A stretch of DNA of 64,000 bases, taken from contig NZ_BAABFN010000002.1 in NCBI RefSeq assembly GCF_039541075.1, positions 372,001 to 436,000 of the forward strand. Reading direction: 5' to 3'. Below the pieces are notes generated by a model. It was not told where the DNA came from. It did not search any database and was given only the letters and a program-made list of their open reading frames with translations. Below are positions 34,519-42,418 of the stretch, one piece after another (the first letter of the stretch is position 1; the number at the start of each line of letters is the position of its first letter). The DNA is from Compostibacter hankyongensis. GTDB lineage: Bacteria > Bacteroidota > Bacteroidia > Chitinophagales > Chitinophagaceae. Both the position numbers and the translations under genes were made by a program.

Positions 34519-35676
34519 ATGAACGGGATACTGAAGATATCAATCAGCTGCTTTTTGCTGATATTGGTTTTTAATGTCACCAGATCGTTTGCACAGACCG
34601 GCCAGGGAGCCACCGGCCGTACCTATCAGAACCCGCTGCCGGTAAAATTCGGGGATCCTTATGTGCTGCACGTAAAAGGCGGCAAATATTATATGTATGG
34701 AACCGGCGGCAAGGCCAAAAACGGATTTGCCGCTTATTCCTCAACCGACCTGGTAAACTGGAAAGAAGAGGGTCAGGTATATTATGCAGGCAACAGGAAC
34801 GGCTGGAGCGATTCTACCGCCGCATTTAACGGGGCGTACTGGGCGCCGGAAGTGTACCAATATAACGGGCGGTTTTATATGTTCTACAGCGCCCAGTGGA
34901 AGCAGAATCCCAATAAGGAGACCGAGAACTTCCGGATCGGGGTGGCGGTGGCCGACAAGCCTACGGGACCGTTTGTGGATGTAAGCGAGAAACCGGTCTT
35001 TGACCCCGGCTATCCGATTATCGACGCCAACGTGCTTTTCGATAAAAACGGTAAGATTTACCTTTATTATTCCCGCTGCTGCTACAAGCACCCGGTGGAA
35101 AGCGAGGTGGCTGCCTGGGCGAGAAAAAGGGAATGGTTCGATACGATAGAGGAAAGCTGGGTATATGGCGTTGAGCTGAAGCCTGATTTCAGCGGGGTAA
35201 TCGGTCAACCCGTATTGTTGTTACGCCCACCGGTGAAAATGAATGACAGGCAATCGGAATGGGAAAGCCGCTCGGTTACCTCAAAAGAGGTCAACCGGCG
35301 ATGGACCGAAGGATCTGTCGCCTTTAAAAAAGGAGACACCTATTACATGATGTACTCGGCCAATTATTTCGGGGGTAAAAACTATGCAGTGGGTTATGCC
35401 ACTTCAAAAAGCCCGCTGGGCCCCTTCACCAAAGCAGCCAATAATCCTGTATTGCAGAAGAACGCGGACAAGGGCGGGGTGGTCACCGGCACCGGACATA
35501 ACAGCATTACTTATTCCCCCGATGGGAAAGAGATGTTTTGCGTCTATCATGCGCGCACATCGGCGACGGGGGAAAGCCGCGTGGTTTTTATCGACCGGAT
35601 GAAGATATTAAAAGACGGGATGCTGGTGGTAGAAGGGCCCACGACCACACCGCAGGCGTTGCCCTCGAGCAGATAG
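34519..35676 (+). CDS. GH43-family glycosidase, secreted
   Basis: This 385-residue five-bladed beta-propeller enzyme has a signal peptide (1-26, ending RSFAQ). Its catalytic Asp lies in FGDPYVLH, a second acid in YPIIDANVLFD, and the general acid Glu probably in RWTEGSVAFKKG. Family members cleave alpha-L-arabinofuranosides, beta-xylosides or galactans. Its place beside the AraC gene and the GH78/GH29 operon suggests that it trims arabinose or xylose from the same rhamnose/fucose-bearing glycan. The ATG at 34519 gives the best signal peptide. Confidence 0.9.
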   Translation: MNGILKISISCFLLILVFNVTRSFAQTGQGATGRTYQNPLPVKFGDPYVLHVKGGKYYMYGTGGKAKNGFAAYSSTDLVNWKEEGQVYYAGNRNGWSDSTAAFNGAYWAPEVYQYNGRFYMFYSAQWKQNPNKETENFRIGVAVADKPTGPFVDVSEKPVFDPGYPIIDANVLFDKNGKIYLYYSRCCYKHPVESEVAAWARKREWFDTIEESWVYGVELKPDFSGVIGQPVLLLRPPVKMNDRQSEWESRSVTSKEVNRRWTEGSVAFKKGDTYYMMYSANYFGGKNYAVGYATSKSPLGPFTKAANNPVLQKNADKGGVVTGTGHNSITYSPDGKEMFCVYHARTSATGESRVVFIDRMKILKDGMLVVEGPTTTPQALPSSR

Positions 35677-35696
35677 CGCAACAGGAATGCTCAGCT

Positions 35697-36680
35697 TTAT
35701 TTCCCCACGCTTCTCTGCAGCTGCTCGGGGTATCTTGCTCCCTGAATCGCAATTTTTGAAGCGGCGGTTTCTATTTGTTGCACGTCATCCGGGGATAATG
35801 CTATATCGGCTGCAGCGATATTTTCCTGTAAGCGATTTATTTTAGTCGTTCCGGGAATGGGAACGATCCAGGGCTTCCGGGCCAGCAGCCATGCCAGGGC
35901 TATTTGTGCAGGGGTGGCGTTTTTTTCTGAGGCAATATCCTTTAATACATCTACCAGGGCCAGGTTGGCTTTTCGGTTTTCTTCAGCAAAACGGGGTAAG
36001 GTGTTTCTGAAATCGCCAGGATTGAACTTTGTCTGTTCATTGATGGCTCCGGTCAGGAAACCCCTTCCCAACGGGCTGAAGGGAACAAAGCCGATCCCCA
36101 GCTCTTCCAGCGCCGGAAGGATCTCCTGCTCGGGTTCGCGGAAGAACAAAGAATACTCGCTTTGCAATGCCGCTACCGGTTGTATGGCATGCGCCTTGCG
36201 GATGGTTGCTATGCCGGCTTCAGATAATCCCCAATACCGGATCTTTCCAGCTTTGATCAGATCCTGAACGGCTCCTGCTACATCCTCCACCGGAACGTCC
36301 GGGTCGACCCGGTGCTGGTAGAACAAGTCAATGTAATCCGTCTTCAGCCTTTTCAACGAAGCATCCGCTACTGATCTGATATTTTCAGGACGGCTATCCA
36401 TACCCATATTGGCTTTGCCTTCCTTAAATCCAAATTTGGTAGCGATGATCACTTTATCCCTAAAGGGCGCCAATGCCTCTCCCAGCAGTTTTTCGTTCTC
36501 AAAAGGTCCATAAGCTTCCGCCGTATCAAAAAATGTCACTCCTGCGTCAAAAGCGCCGCGCAACAACTTGATGGCTTCCCGCTTTTCAGCTGCGGGGCCG
36601 TAGGCAAAGCTCAGCCCCATGCATCCTAATCCCAAGGCAGAGACTTCTAATCCGCTGTTTCCTAATATTCTTGTTTTCAT
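35697..36680 (-). CDS. Aldo/keto reductase
   Basis: This 327-residue NADP-dependent (alpha/beta)8 reductase has the family signature VSALGLGCMGLS, the catalytic tetrad within FFDTAEAYG (Asp and Tyr), IIATKFGF (Lys) and LFYQHRVDP (His), and IPIPGTTKINRLQENIAA near the C-terminus for cofactor phosphate. It belongs to the group that includes AKR13-like enzymes. It ends 20 bases from the convergent GH43 gene. A role in sugar metabolism is possible, but its own transcript and general family make this open. Confidence 0.92.
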   Translation of the reverse strand: MKTRILGNSGLEVSALGLGCMGLSFAYGPAAEKREAIKLLRGAFDAGVTFFDTAEAYGPFENEKLLGEALAPFRDKVIIATKFGFKEGKANMGMDSRPENIRSVADASLKRLKTDYIDLFYQHRVDPDVPVEDVAGAVQDLIKAGKIRYWGLSEAGIATIRKAHAIQPVAALQSEYSLFFREPEQEILPALEELGIGFVPFSPLGRGFLTGAINEQTKFNPGDFRNTLPRFAEENRKANLALVDVLKDIASEKNATPAQIALAWLLARKPWIVPIPGTTKINRLQENIAAADIALSPDDVQQIETAASKIAIQGARYPEQLQRSVGK

Positions 36681-36768
36681 ACGGCCGATAGTTCATTTTA
36701 CGATAATCAGCTTAAAGGTAAGCAATACTGCCGATGTCCGGCCGACCACTCAGAAATATCTTTTGTGT

Positions 36769-38004
36769 TCAACATTTTTCAGTAGCCCTTGTCTTTGATC
36801 GGACAATCGTTTGCACGTTTCCAGGGTTCTGGCGCTTTTTTCTGTGCTCCAGTATTATGGCTCTCAGCCTCAGAAATGGCGTTTCTATAGCTTTGTTGAG
36901 CATATAGGCGCCCAGGAGCGCCGTAATAAAACATAACAGTAACATGAGCGTGCCTTTGGGATCGATGCCCGTTTTTGCGATTTGAGGTTGTATGAGGTGT
37001 ATAACGCCTTTATGAGAAAGATAAAGCGCATAGGAAAGCTTTGCGATGAGCGTAGTGGCGCGGCTGTTAAAACGGTATAAAACACAGCTGGGGCAGATCG
37101 CCGACATGACCAGCAACCCAAAGCCCGCCGAAACAAGCGGGAACCCGAATACGGTAGCATAAAAGCTTTTTTGGTCTTTACACAAGAACCACGCACCCAC
37201 CAGCACAAGCATACCCAGTATCAGGATGCTGTTTCCGTTTTTGGACAGACGGCCTTTAATGGCGGGTTTGAAGGTAAAAAGAGCCCCGATGGCGATCCCG
37301 GCTAAGAGCCCATCAAGACGATTATAAGTTGGATAATAGATCAACCGATACCAGATGATTCCGAAGTCGGATTGATCTTTATGCGGTGCGATCAGAAAGT
37401 GCCAGCCGGCGATCCTCACCACTAATCCCAAGACGAAAAGGAGCAGGATTAATATCCAGCCTTTCTTCCAGGCTTTGCCATATATCAAAGCCGCAATTAC
37501 CCATGGAAAAAGTAAATAAAAATGCTCTTCTACGCATAACGACCATACGTGGGAAAAGGTGCCGTAATTTTTGATGTCGAATCCAAAATTCTGTGTAAAT
37601 GTCAGAAATTTCCAAAGTGGCGGCAAAGCTTCCTTTTCTCTGAATGCCGGTATCATAAAGTAGATGGATAGTAATACCAAGTACAGTGGAATGATCCTGA
37701 AGATCCGTTTAATAAAGAAGTCCGGCACAGAGATAGGCTTTGCCTGGGCCATCCTTCGAAACAGCGGTGTCGATATCAGATATCCGCTCAGTACAAAGAA
37801 CAGGTCGACGCCCGCCCATCCGAAGCCCATGGTTTCATCTATCCATTTCGGATGATGAAACATCCGGTAATGGTAAAAGACGACCATTATGATAGCCAGG
37901 GATCTCAGGTGATCAAGTCCGTAGAGCCTGTCTTTTGTTTCCGGTGCCGCTATATTATATGCCATATCGTGTATGAGGTTGCCTGGATTATGCTTCATTT
38001 TCAC
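36769..38004 (-). CDS. Acyltransferase 3 (OafA-like) integral membrane protein
   Basis: This 411-residue protein has about ten membrane segments and the acyltransferase-3 features LDHLRSLAIIMVVFYHYRMF (with the key His), FGWAGVDLFFVLSGYLIS and WSLCVEEHFYLLFPW. Such proteins move acetyl or other acyl groups onto envelope sugars. Cytoplasmic and extracellular extra domains are absent. The start may be 38004 or an internal Met (MAYNIAAPETKD). The gene is somewhat AT-richer than its neighbours. Target sugar unknown; no glycan synthesis genes are next to it. Confidence 0.9.
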   Translation of the reverse strand: MKMKHNPGNLIHDMAYNIAAPETKDRLYGLDHLRSLAIIMVVFYHYRMFHHPKWIDETMGFGWAGVDLFFVLSGYLISTPLFRRMAQAKPISVPDFFIKRIFRIIPLYLVLLSIYFMIPAFREKEALPPLWKFLTFTQNFGFDIKNYGTFSHVWSLCVEEHFYLLFPWVIAALIYGKAWKKGWILILLLFVLGLVVRIAGWHFLIAPHKDQSDFGIIWYRLIYYPTYNRLDGLLAGIAIGALFTFKPAIKGRLSKNGNSILILGMLVLVGAWFLCKDQKSFYATVFGFPLVSAGFGLLVMSAICPSCVLYRFNSRATTLIAKLSYALYLSHKGVIHLIQPQIAKTGIDPKGTLMLLLCFITALLGAYMLNKAIETPFLRLRAIILEHRKKRQNPGNVQTIVRSKTRATEKC

Positions 38005-38093
38005 ATTGCGGGGAAAAAGATAAGTATTTTATCGGGAGGTAGTACCTGAAATAACGGGCTTCATTTCAGCGCAAAGTTGGTTAATTCCTAAAA

Positions 38094-38122
38094 TAAAAAA
38101 CCAGCCTCTTGTGGAAGCTGGT
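38094..38122 (-). terminator. Second terminator behind the tRNA-Arg region
   Basis: ACCAGC (38100-38105) pairs with GCTGGT (38117-38122); on the minus strand the stem is followed by a run of six T. It lies directly after the displaced copy of the tRNA 3' end. Confidence 0.6.
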
Positions 38123-38140
38123 CTGCAATCGATGCTGCAA

Positions 38141-38157
38141 GTGACTCCGTCAGGATT
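38141..38157. repeat. 17-bp copy of the tRNA-Arg 3' end
   Basis: GTGACTCCGTCAGGATT here is identical to 38305-38321, which forms the acceptor and T-arm 3' side of the tRNA-Arg gene. The copies are 164 bases apart in the same direction. Integrative elements leave such copies as attachment sites; a decayed tandem tRNA is the alternative. No integrase gene is in the window. Confidence 0.7.
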
Positions 38158-38271
38158 ACTTGTAGTGATCCTGGTTTCTTGGGCCTTACCCAAAGCCTTC
38201 TGCACGCTTCGCGTGCCCTGGTCTTTTTGTTTGTCCGCTTTTGAAAGCTCCCGCTTTCATTCGCTCCCAAA

Positions 38272-38303
38272 CAAAAAAGCCCTCCAACTCCGTTGGAAGG
38301 CTT
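38272..38303 (-). terminator. tRNA-Arg intrinsic terminator
   Basis: Bases 38277-38288 and 38292-38303 form a 12-position stem with one mismatch and a three-base loop. On the minus strand it is followed by TTTTTTG. It begins 3 bases after the tRNA end. Confidence 0.75.
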
Positions 38304-38305
38304 TG

Positions 38306-38379
38306 TGACTCCGTCAGGATTCAAACCTGAAACCTTCTGATCCGTAGTCAGATGCTCTATTCAGTTGAGCTACGGAGCC
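38306..38379 (-). tRNA. tRNA-Arg (anticodon ACG)
   Basis: Read on the minus strand the 74-base gene begins GGCTCCGTAGCTC and ends CGGAGTCA, giving a 7-bp acceptor stem with one G-U pair. The anticodon stem TCTGA/TCAGA encloses the loop CTACGGA, so the anticodon is ACG (read as ICG after deamination, for CGN arginine codons). The T arm contains GGTTTGAATCC. CCA is not encoded. A consensus promoter lies upstream (38412-38443) and a terminator downstream (38272-38303). Confidence 0.95.
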
Positions 38380-38411
38380 ATTCCTTAAAACCCTGGGGTC
38401 TTTTGGGATGG

Positions 38412-38443
38412 CAAAATTAATCTCTTTTTTGATTTTTGCCAAA
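38412..38443 (-). promoter_or_regulatory. tRNA-Arg promoter
   Basis: On the minus strand TTTG (38440-38443), 20 bases, then TAATTTTG (38412-38419) fit the Bacteroidota consensus TTTG-N19-21-TAnnTTTG fully. The start point would lie about 25 bases before the tRNA. Confidence 0.8.
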
Positions 38444-38503
38444 CGGTTTTTATCTCTCCTGCCGGGGCCCTATTTTCGCAGAAACGCTTCAAATAAAATC
38501 TTT

Positions 38504-38977
38504 ATGCAAACCGAGCTCTGGTCCATCGGGAAGGCCAACGAGGCCTACGTGGAAGAAGGTATCAGGCTTTTCTCCGGTCGCCTGCGGCATTATACCGATT
38601 TTTCCCTCAGGATCATCCCACCGCCCAGAAATGCCCAGCACCTGCCCATTCCTGAGCAAAAAAGGCAGGAAGCCCGGCTCGTGGAGCAGCAGTGCGAAAA
38701 AACGGATTATCTGGTGGCGCTGGACGAAGGCGGCAAACAGATGAGCACCCTGCAGCTGGCCGATTTTCTCCGCCATCAGCAAAACAGCAGCCTGCGCAGG
38801 CTGATCTTTCTCATCGGAGGAGCCCATGGGCTGGATGCCGCCGTTCTCAGCCTCGCCCGGGCGCGGCTTTCACTGTCCGACCTTACCTTCCCCCATCAGC
38901 TGGTGCGGCTGATCATGACGGAACAGCTTTACCGGGCCTTCACCGTGCTGCGGAACGAGAAATATCATCATCAATAG
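38504..38977 (+). CDS. rlmH: 23S rRNA pseudouridine(1915)-N3-methyltransferase RlmH
   Basis: This 157-residue SPOUT-fold enzyme methylates pseudouridine 1915 in helix 69 of 23S rRNA using S-adenosylmethionine. LVALDEGGKQMSTLQLADFL, FLIGGAHGLD and the C-terminal LSLSDLTFPHQLVRLIMTEQ followed by LYRAFTVLRNEKYHH are diagnostic. The start at 38504 gives the usual family length; the frame is open 96 bases further upstream without family sequence. The rhomboid gene follows at about 28 bases. Confidence 0.96.
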   Translation: MQTELWSIGKANEAYVEEGIRLFSGRLRHYTDFSLRIIPPPRNAQHLPIPEQKRQEARLVEQQCEKTDYLVALDEGGKQMSTLQLADFLRHQQNSSLRRLIFLIGGAHGLDAAVLSLARARLSLSDLTFPHQLVRLIMTEQLYRAFTVLRNEKYHHQ

Positions 38978-39005
38978 TTACCTTTACCGATCTTAAGTAT
39001 TGTCT

Positions 39006-39602
39006 ATGTCGGTTACCCTGCTTATCATCATTGTTACCTGTGTGGTCTCCATCGCAGCCTTCCGGAATCAGCAATTGCTGGAGCGAAGCCTGTTCTGGCC
39101 TTATTATGTAAAGCGCAATAATGAGTGGTGGCGCTTTATTACCTGCGGCTTTATCCATGCGGATTACATGCACCTCGCTTTTAACATGATTACCCTGTAT
39201 TTCTTCGGGCGCATTGCGGAGACCTATATCTTTCCCCGGCTGGAATTTGTGCTCTTTTACGTGCTGGCGCTCGTGGCCTCCAACCTCTACAGCTATTTCC
39301 GGCACAAGGATAACTTCGATTACCGTGCGCTCGGGGCTTCCGGGGCGGTTTCGGCGGTAGTCTTTGCCTTTATCATCCTGGCCCCCTGGGAAAAGATCAT
39401 CATCTTTGTGATCGGGGTGCCGGCCATCCTTTACGGCGTCTTCTACCTGGGCTATTCGGCCTACATGAGCCGGAAGGGATATGACAATATCGGGCATGAT
39501 GCCCATCTCTGGGGCGGGGTATTCGGCATCGTATATACCCTGGCGTTACGGCCCGAGCTGGGCCGCCTTTTCCTGGAGCAGCTGCTTCATTTCCGCTCCT
39601 GA
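39006..39602 (+). CDS. Rhomboid-family intramembrane serine protease
   Basis: This 198-residue protein has about six membrane segments. The catalytic Ser lies in GASGAVSAVVFAF near residue 111, and the catalytic His in HDAHLWGGVFG near 164-168. The WWRFITCGFIHADYMHLAFN segment is the L1 loop and oxyanion region of rhomboids. The ATG at 39006 is preferred over the TTG at 39000. It probably shares a transcript with rlmH. Its 3' end overlaps the convergent tilS gene by 16 bases, so the two mRNAs are complementary at their ends. Confidence 0.93.
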   Translation: MSVTLLIIIVTCVVSIAAFRNQQLLERSLFWPYYVKRNNEWWRFITCGFIHADYMHLAFNMITLYFFGRIAETYIFPRLEFVLFYVLALVASNLYSYFRHKDNFDYRALGASGAVSAVVFAFIILAPWEKIIIFVIGVPAILYGVFYLGYSAYMSRKGYDNIGHDAHLWGGVFGIVYTLALRPELGRLFLEQLLHFRS

Positions 39603-40975
39603 TCCGGGCGGCGCGTGATCTTCAGCAGCGACCGGGTATGTTCCGTCACCTTAAACCGGTCGTCTATCCGCTGTCCGGCTATCCATATTATACGCCCCCC
39701 GGATTCGACTACCCGTATTTTTTCCTTTTCTGTCAGGGGCAGCTTCCGGTCGATGAAGAAGCGGCTCAGCTTCTTCTTTTTTCGCATGCCCAGCGGGTAA
39801 AAGTAATCGCCCTGCTGCCAGGGGCGCAGCAGCAGCGGAAACCGGATATGGGCCGCATCGAGGAGGGCGATGTCCGGGTCCGCAGGCAATACAACACCCG
39901 CGCCGGCAGTGGTCTCAGCTTTGACTCCTGACGGAGTCAGGGCGGAGACCGGCAGGGATTCGAAATAAAAGGTACCGGTATCGGTGACCATCAACGCCGG
40001 CAGCTTTTCGATCAGGTGGTGGACGGCGGCGGCGCTCTTTAAAGGGGTCACGATGAGCCAGTCCCGGTCGCGCAGCACGCGATGGGTGGAGGAGGCAACC
40101 GTCTTCCCCGGGCCGCTGTCCAGCAGTCCGGCGATCTGGACTGCCTGCTCGGGCGAGAAGCAGAATTCCTGGAAAAGCTCGTAGCAAAGGGTATGCAGCG
40201 CCTCCTGCTGCTGTAGCAGGCGTACCGGCACGAAGTGCTCCTCTCCTTTCCGGCGCAGCAGCTTTTTCCGTAACCGCTCCACCGCATCCCGGTAGAGCAG
40301 CTCCGCCTCGCGGAATCGTCGGGTGTTGGCGGCCAGGTTTTTTTCCACTTCAGGAAAGGCTTTTTTCAGCACCGGCACTACCTGGTGACGGATATAATTG
40401 CGGGTATATTTGTCTGAGCTGTTGGAGCTGTCTTCCACGTACGACAGTTCCTTTTCCTCCAGGTAGGCCTTGATCTCCCCTACGGGTGCAAACAGCAGCG
40501 GACGTATCACATGCCCCTGGCGCGGCAGAATGCCGTGCAGGCCGGCCATGCCGGTGCCCTTGAAAAAATTGAGCAGCAACGTTTCCACGCTGTCATCCCG
40601 GTGCTGTGCGGTAGCAATACAGGAATAACCGTTCTCCTGGCGAACCCGCTCAAACCATTCGTAGCGAAGCTGCCGGCAGGCTTCCTGTATGGTCAGCCGT
40701 CGTGCCGCGGCGTACGCTGTAGTGTCGAAGGCAATATGGTGAAAAGGCACCTCGTAATGCCGGGCCAAAGCGGTGACAAAGTCTTCATCGCGTTCCGACT
40801 CCCCACCGCGCAGCCGGAAGTTGCAATGGGCGATGGCAAAGGGATAACCTGCCTCCCGGAAAAGATGACAAAGCGCAACGGAGTCCTTGCCCCCGCTTAC
40901 GGCCAGCAGCACGGTACCGGAAGACGGAATGAGACGGTGTGCATTCACATATTTTTTTAGCGCTTCTAACAGCAT
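39587..40975 (-). CDS. tilS: tRNA(Ile)-lysidine synthase TilS
   Basis: This 462-residue enzyme converts the wobble cytidine of tRNA-Ile(CAU) to lysidine, using ATP. The PP-loop SGGKDS is at residues 27-32, followed by AIAHCNFRLRGGES and CIATAQHRDDSVETLLLNFF. The C-terminal TilS substrate-binding domain includes LRPWQQGDYFYPLGMRKKKK. Full length for the family. It follows a TPR-protein gene by 6 bases and overlaps the convergent rhomboid gene. Confidence 0.96.
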   Translation of the reverse strand: MLLEALKKYVNAHRLIPSSGTVLLAVSGGKDSVALCHLFREAGYPFAIAHCNFRLRGGESERDEDFVTALARHYEVPFHHIAFDTTAYAAARRLTIQEACRQLRYEWFERVRQENGYSCIATAQHRDDSVETLLLNFFKGTGMAGLHGILPRQGHVIRPLLFAPVGEIKAYLEEKELSYVEDSSNSSDKYTRNYIRHQVVPVLKKAFPEVEKNLAANTRRFREAELLYRDAVERLRKKLLRRKGEEHFVPVRLLQQQEALHTLCYELFQEFCFSPEQAVQIAGLLDSGPGKTVASSTHRVLRDRDWLIVTPLKSAAAVHHLIEKLPALMVTDTGTFYFESLPVSALTPSGVKAETTAGAGVVLPADPDIALLDAAHIRFPLLLRPWQQGDYFYPLGMRKKKKLSRFFIDRKLPLTEKEKIRVVESGGRIIWIAGQRIDDRFKVTEHTRSLLKITRRPDQERK

Positions 40976-40981
40976 AACGAT

Positions 40982-41296
40982 TCAATAAGCCAGCTCCTCA
41001 TAAGCCGATTGTAATTCATTATAAGCCCGCTGCTCTCCCGCCGCCTTTGCCGCCGCCATCCCCTTTTCAAACACGGCAAGCGCGGCCTCCGCATCGCCCT
41101 CCTGCTCCAGCAGCTTCCCCAGCTGATAATAGGATGGCACATAGGCAGGGTTTTTCTTCAGCACCGCTTCAAAAAGCATCCTCGCCTTGTCTGTTGCCCC
41201 CGTGCCGAGATACTCCATGGCAAGGGCATGCCGGAGAAAATCATCTTCGGGTTCCCGTGCTAAAAATTCCTGCAGCTGTGCGATCCGTTCCTGCAT
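40982..41296 (-). CDS. Small tetratricopeptide repeat protein
   Basis: This 104-residue all-helical protein contains about two to three TPR units (for example DDFLRHALAMEYLGTGATDK, then PAYVPSYYQLGKLLEQEGDA). It has no signal peptide. It lies 6 bases before tilS, so both are probably translated from one message. TPR proteins mediate protein contacts; a partner is not evident. Very similar small TPR proteins sit near tilS in other Bacteroidota, but the reason is not known to me. Confidence 0.85.
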   Translation of the reverse strand: MQERIAQLQEFLAREPEDDFLRHALAMEYLGTGATDKARMLFEAVLKKNPAYVPSYYQLGKLLEQEGDAEAALAVFEKGMAAAKAAGEQRAYNELQSAYEELAY

Positions 41297-41457
41297 GGGA
41301 TGAATTTTCGGTAAAGATACTTTGTTTCATCTGTTCATATTTCGTTTTTAATGGTCAGATGACACCGAAGGTGCATCGAGACCTATGACTATTATTATGA
41401 ACGAGATAAACCTCGCATATAGGAATATTCCTGGACGATAAATATTATCATGCTCGG

Positions 41458-41488
41458 TTTATTAATTCCCCCTTTTTTCTCACCTTTG
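41458..41488 (+). promoter_or_regulatory. Candidate panB promoter
   Basis: TTTA (41458-41461), 19 bases, then CACCTTTG (41481-41488) resembles TTTG-N19-21-TAnnTTTG with one mismatch in each box that counts. The start point would lie about 60 bases before the panB ATG. Confidence 0.35.
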
Positions 41489-41557
41489 TACGTCACAGGC
41501 GTATCGGCCTGCTGCGCGCGAAGCGTTGCCGGCGGATACCGGAAACCGGGACCCACA

Positions 41558-42373
41558 ATGTCTGTACATAAAGAAATAAAGCGTATCACCACCCATACGC
41601 TGCAAAAGATGAAGCACGACGGCACCAGGATCGCCATGCTTACCGTATACGACTACTCGATGGCGCGCATCTTTGACGATGCAGGCATGGATGTGCTGCT
41701 CGTGGGCGACTCTGCTTCGAATGTGATGGCCGGTCATGAGACGACGCTGCCCATCACGCTGGACCAGATGATCTACCACGCCTCTTCCGTCGTCCGTGCA
41801 GTGAAACGGGCACTGGTGGTGGTAGACCTTCCCTTTGGCACCTACCAGGGTAATTCCAAGGAGGCGCTCAATTCCGCCATCCGCATTATGAAGGAGTCCG
41901 GCGCGCACGCCATCAAGATCGAGGGCGGCAAGGAGATCGAGGAATCGGTAAAACGTATTATTTCAGCAGGTGTGCCGGTAATGGGTCACCTCGGTCTGAC
42001 GCCCCAGTCTATTTATAAGTTCGGGACCTATGCCGTACGGGCCACCGAAGAGGCAGAAGCCGAAAAACTATTACAGGACACCACCGTACTGGAAGAGGCT
42101 GGCTGCTTCGCGATCGTATTGGAGAAGATACCGGCTCAGCTGGCCGGTCAGGCAACGGCCCGGCTTTCCATCCCGACCATCGGCATCGGCGCCGGTGGAG
42201 CGGTCGACGGGCAGGTGCTGGTGATGCACGATATGCTGGGGATCAACAAAGACTTCAAACCCCGTTTTCTGCGCCGCTATCTCGAGCTTTACGATACCAT
42301 CAAGGACGCGGCCGGGCAATATATACAGGATGTGCGCGGGCATGATTTCCCCGGGCCGCAGGAACAGTATTGA
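41558..42373 (+). CDS. panB: 3-methyl-2-oxobutanoate hydroxymethyltransferase PanB
   Basis: This 271-residue TIM-barrel enzyme makes ketopantoate for pantothenate and coenzyme A, with methylene-tetrahydrofolate as donor. MLTVYDYSMARIFDDAGMDV, LLVGDSASNVMAGHETTLPI, VMGHLGLTPQS, LEKIPAQLA and PTIGIGAG are family blocks. The start at 41558 gives the normal length. It is followed at 45 bases by an aldehyde dehydrogenase gene. Other pan genes are not in the window. Confidence 0.96.
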   Translation: MSVHKEIKRITTHTLQKMKHDGTRIAMLTVYDYSMARIFDDAGMDVLLVGDSASNVMAGHETTLPITLDQMIYHASSVVRAVKRALVVVDLPFGTYQGNSKEALNSAIRIMKESGAHAIKIEGGKEIEESVKRIISAGVPVMGHLGLTPQSIYKFGTYAVRATEEAEAEKLLQDTTVLEEAGCFAIVLEKIPAQLAGQATARLSIPTIGIGAGGAVDGQVLVMHDMLGINKDFKPRFLRRYLELYDTIKDAAGQYIQDVRGHDFPGPQEQY

Positions 42374-42418
42374 GCGGACGCAGATGCCCGGCGGGCAGAA
42401 TGTCAAAATGAATATCAC

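Noticed and set aside
38306..38379. tRNA region as an active integrative element boundary
   Set aside because: No integrase, excisionase or mobility gene lies on either side within the window, and only about 150 bases separate the repeats.
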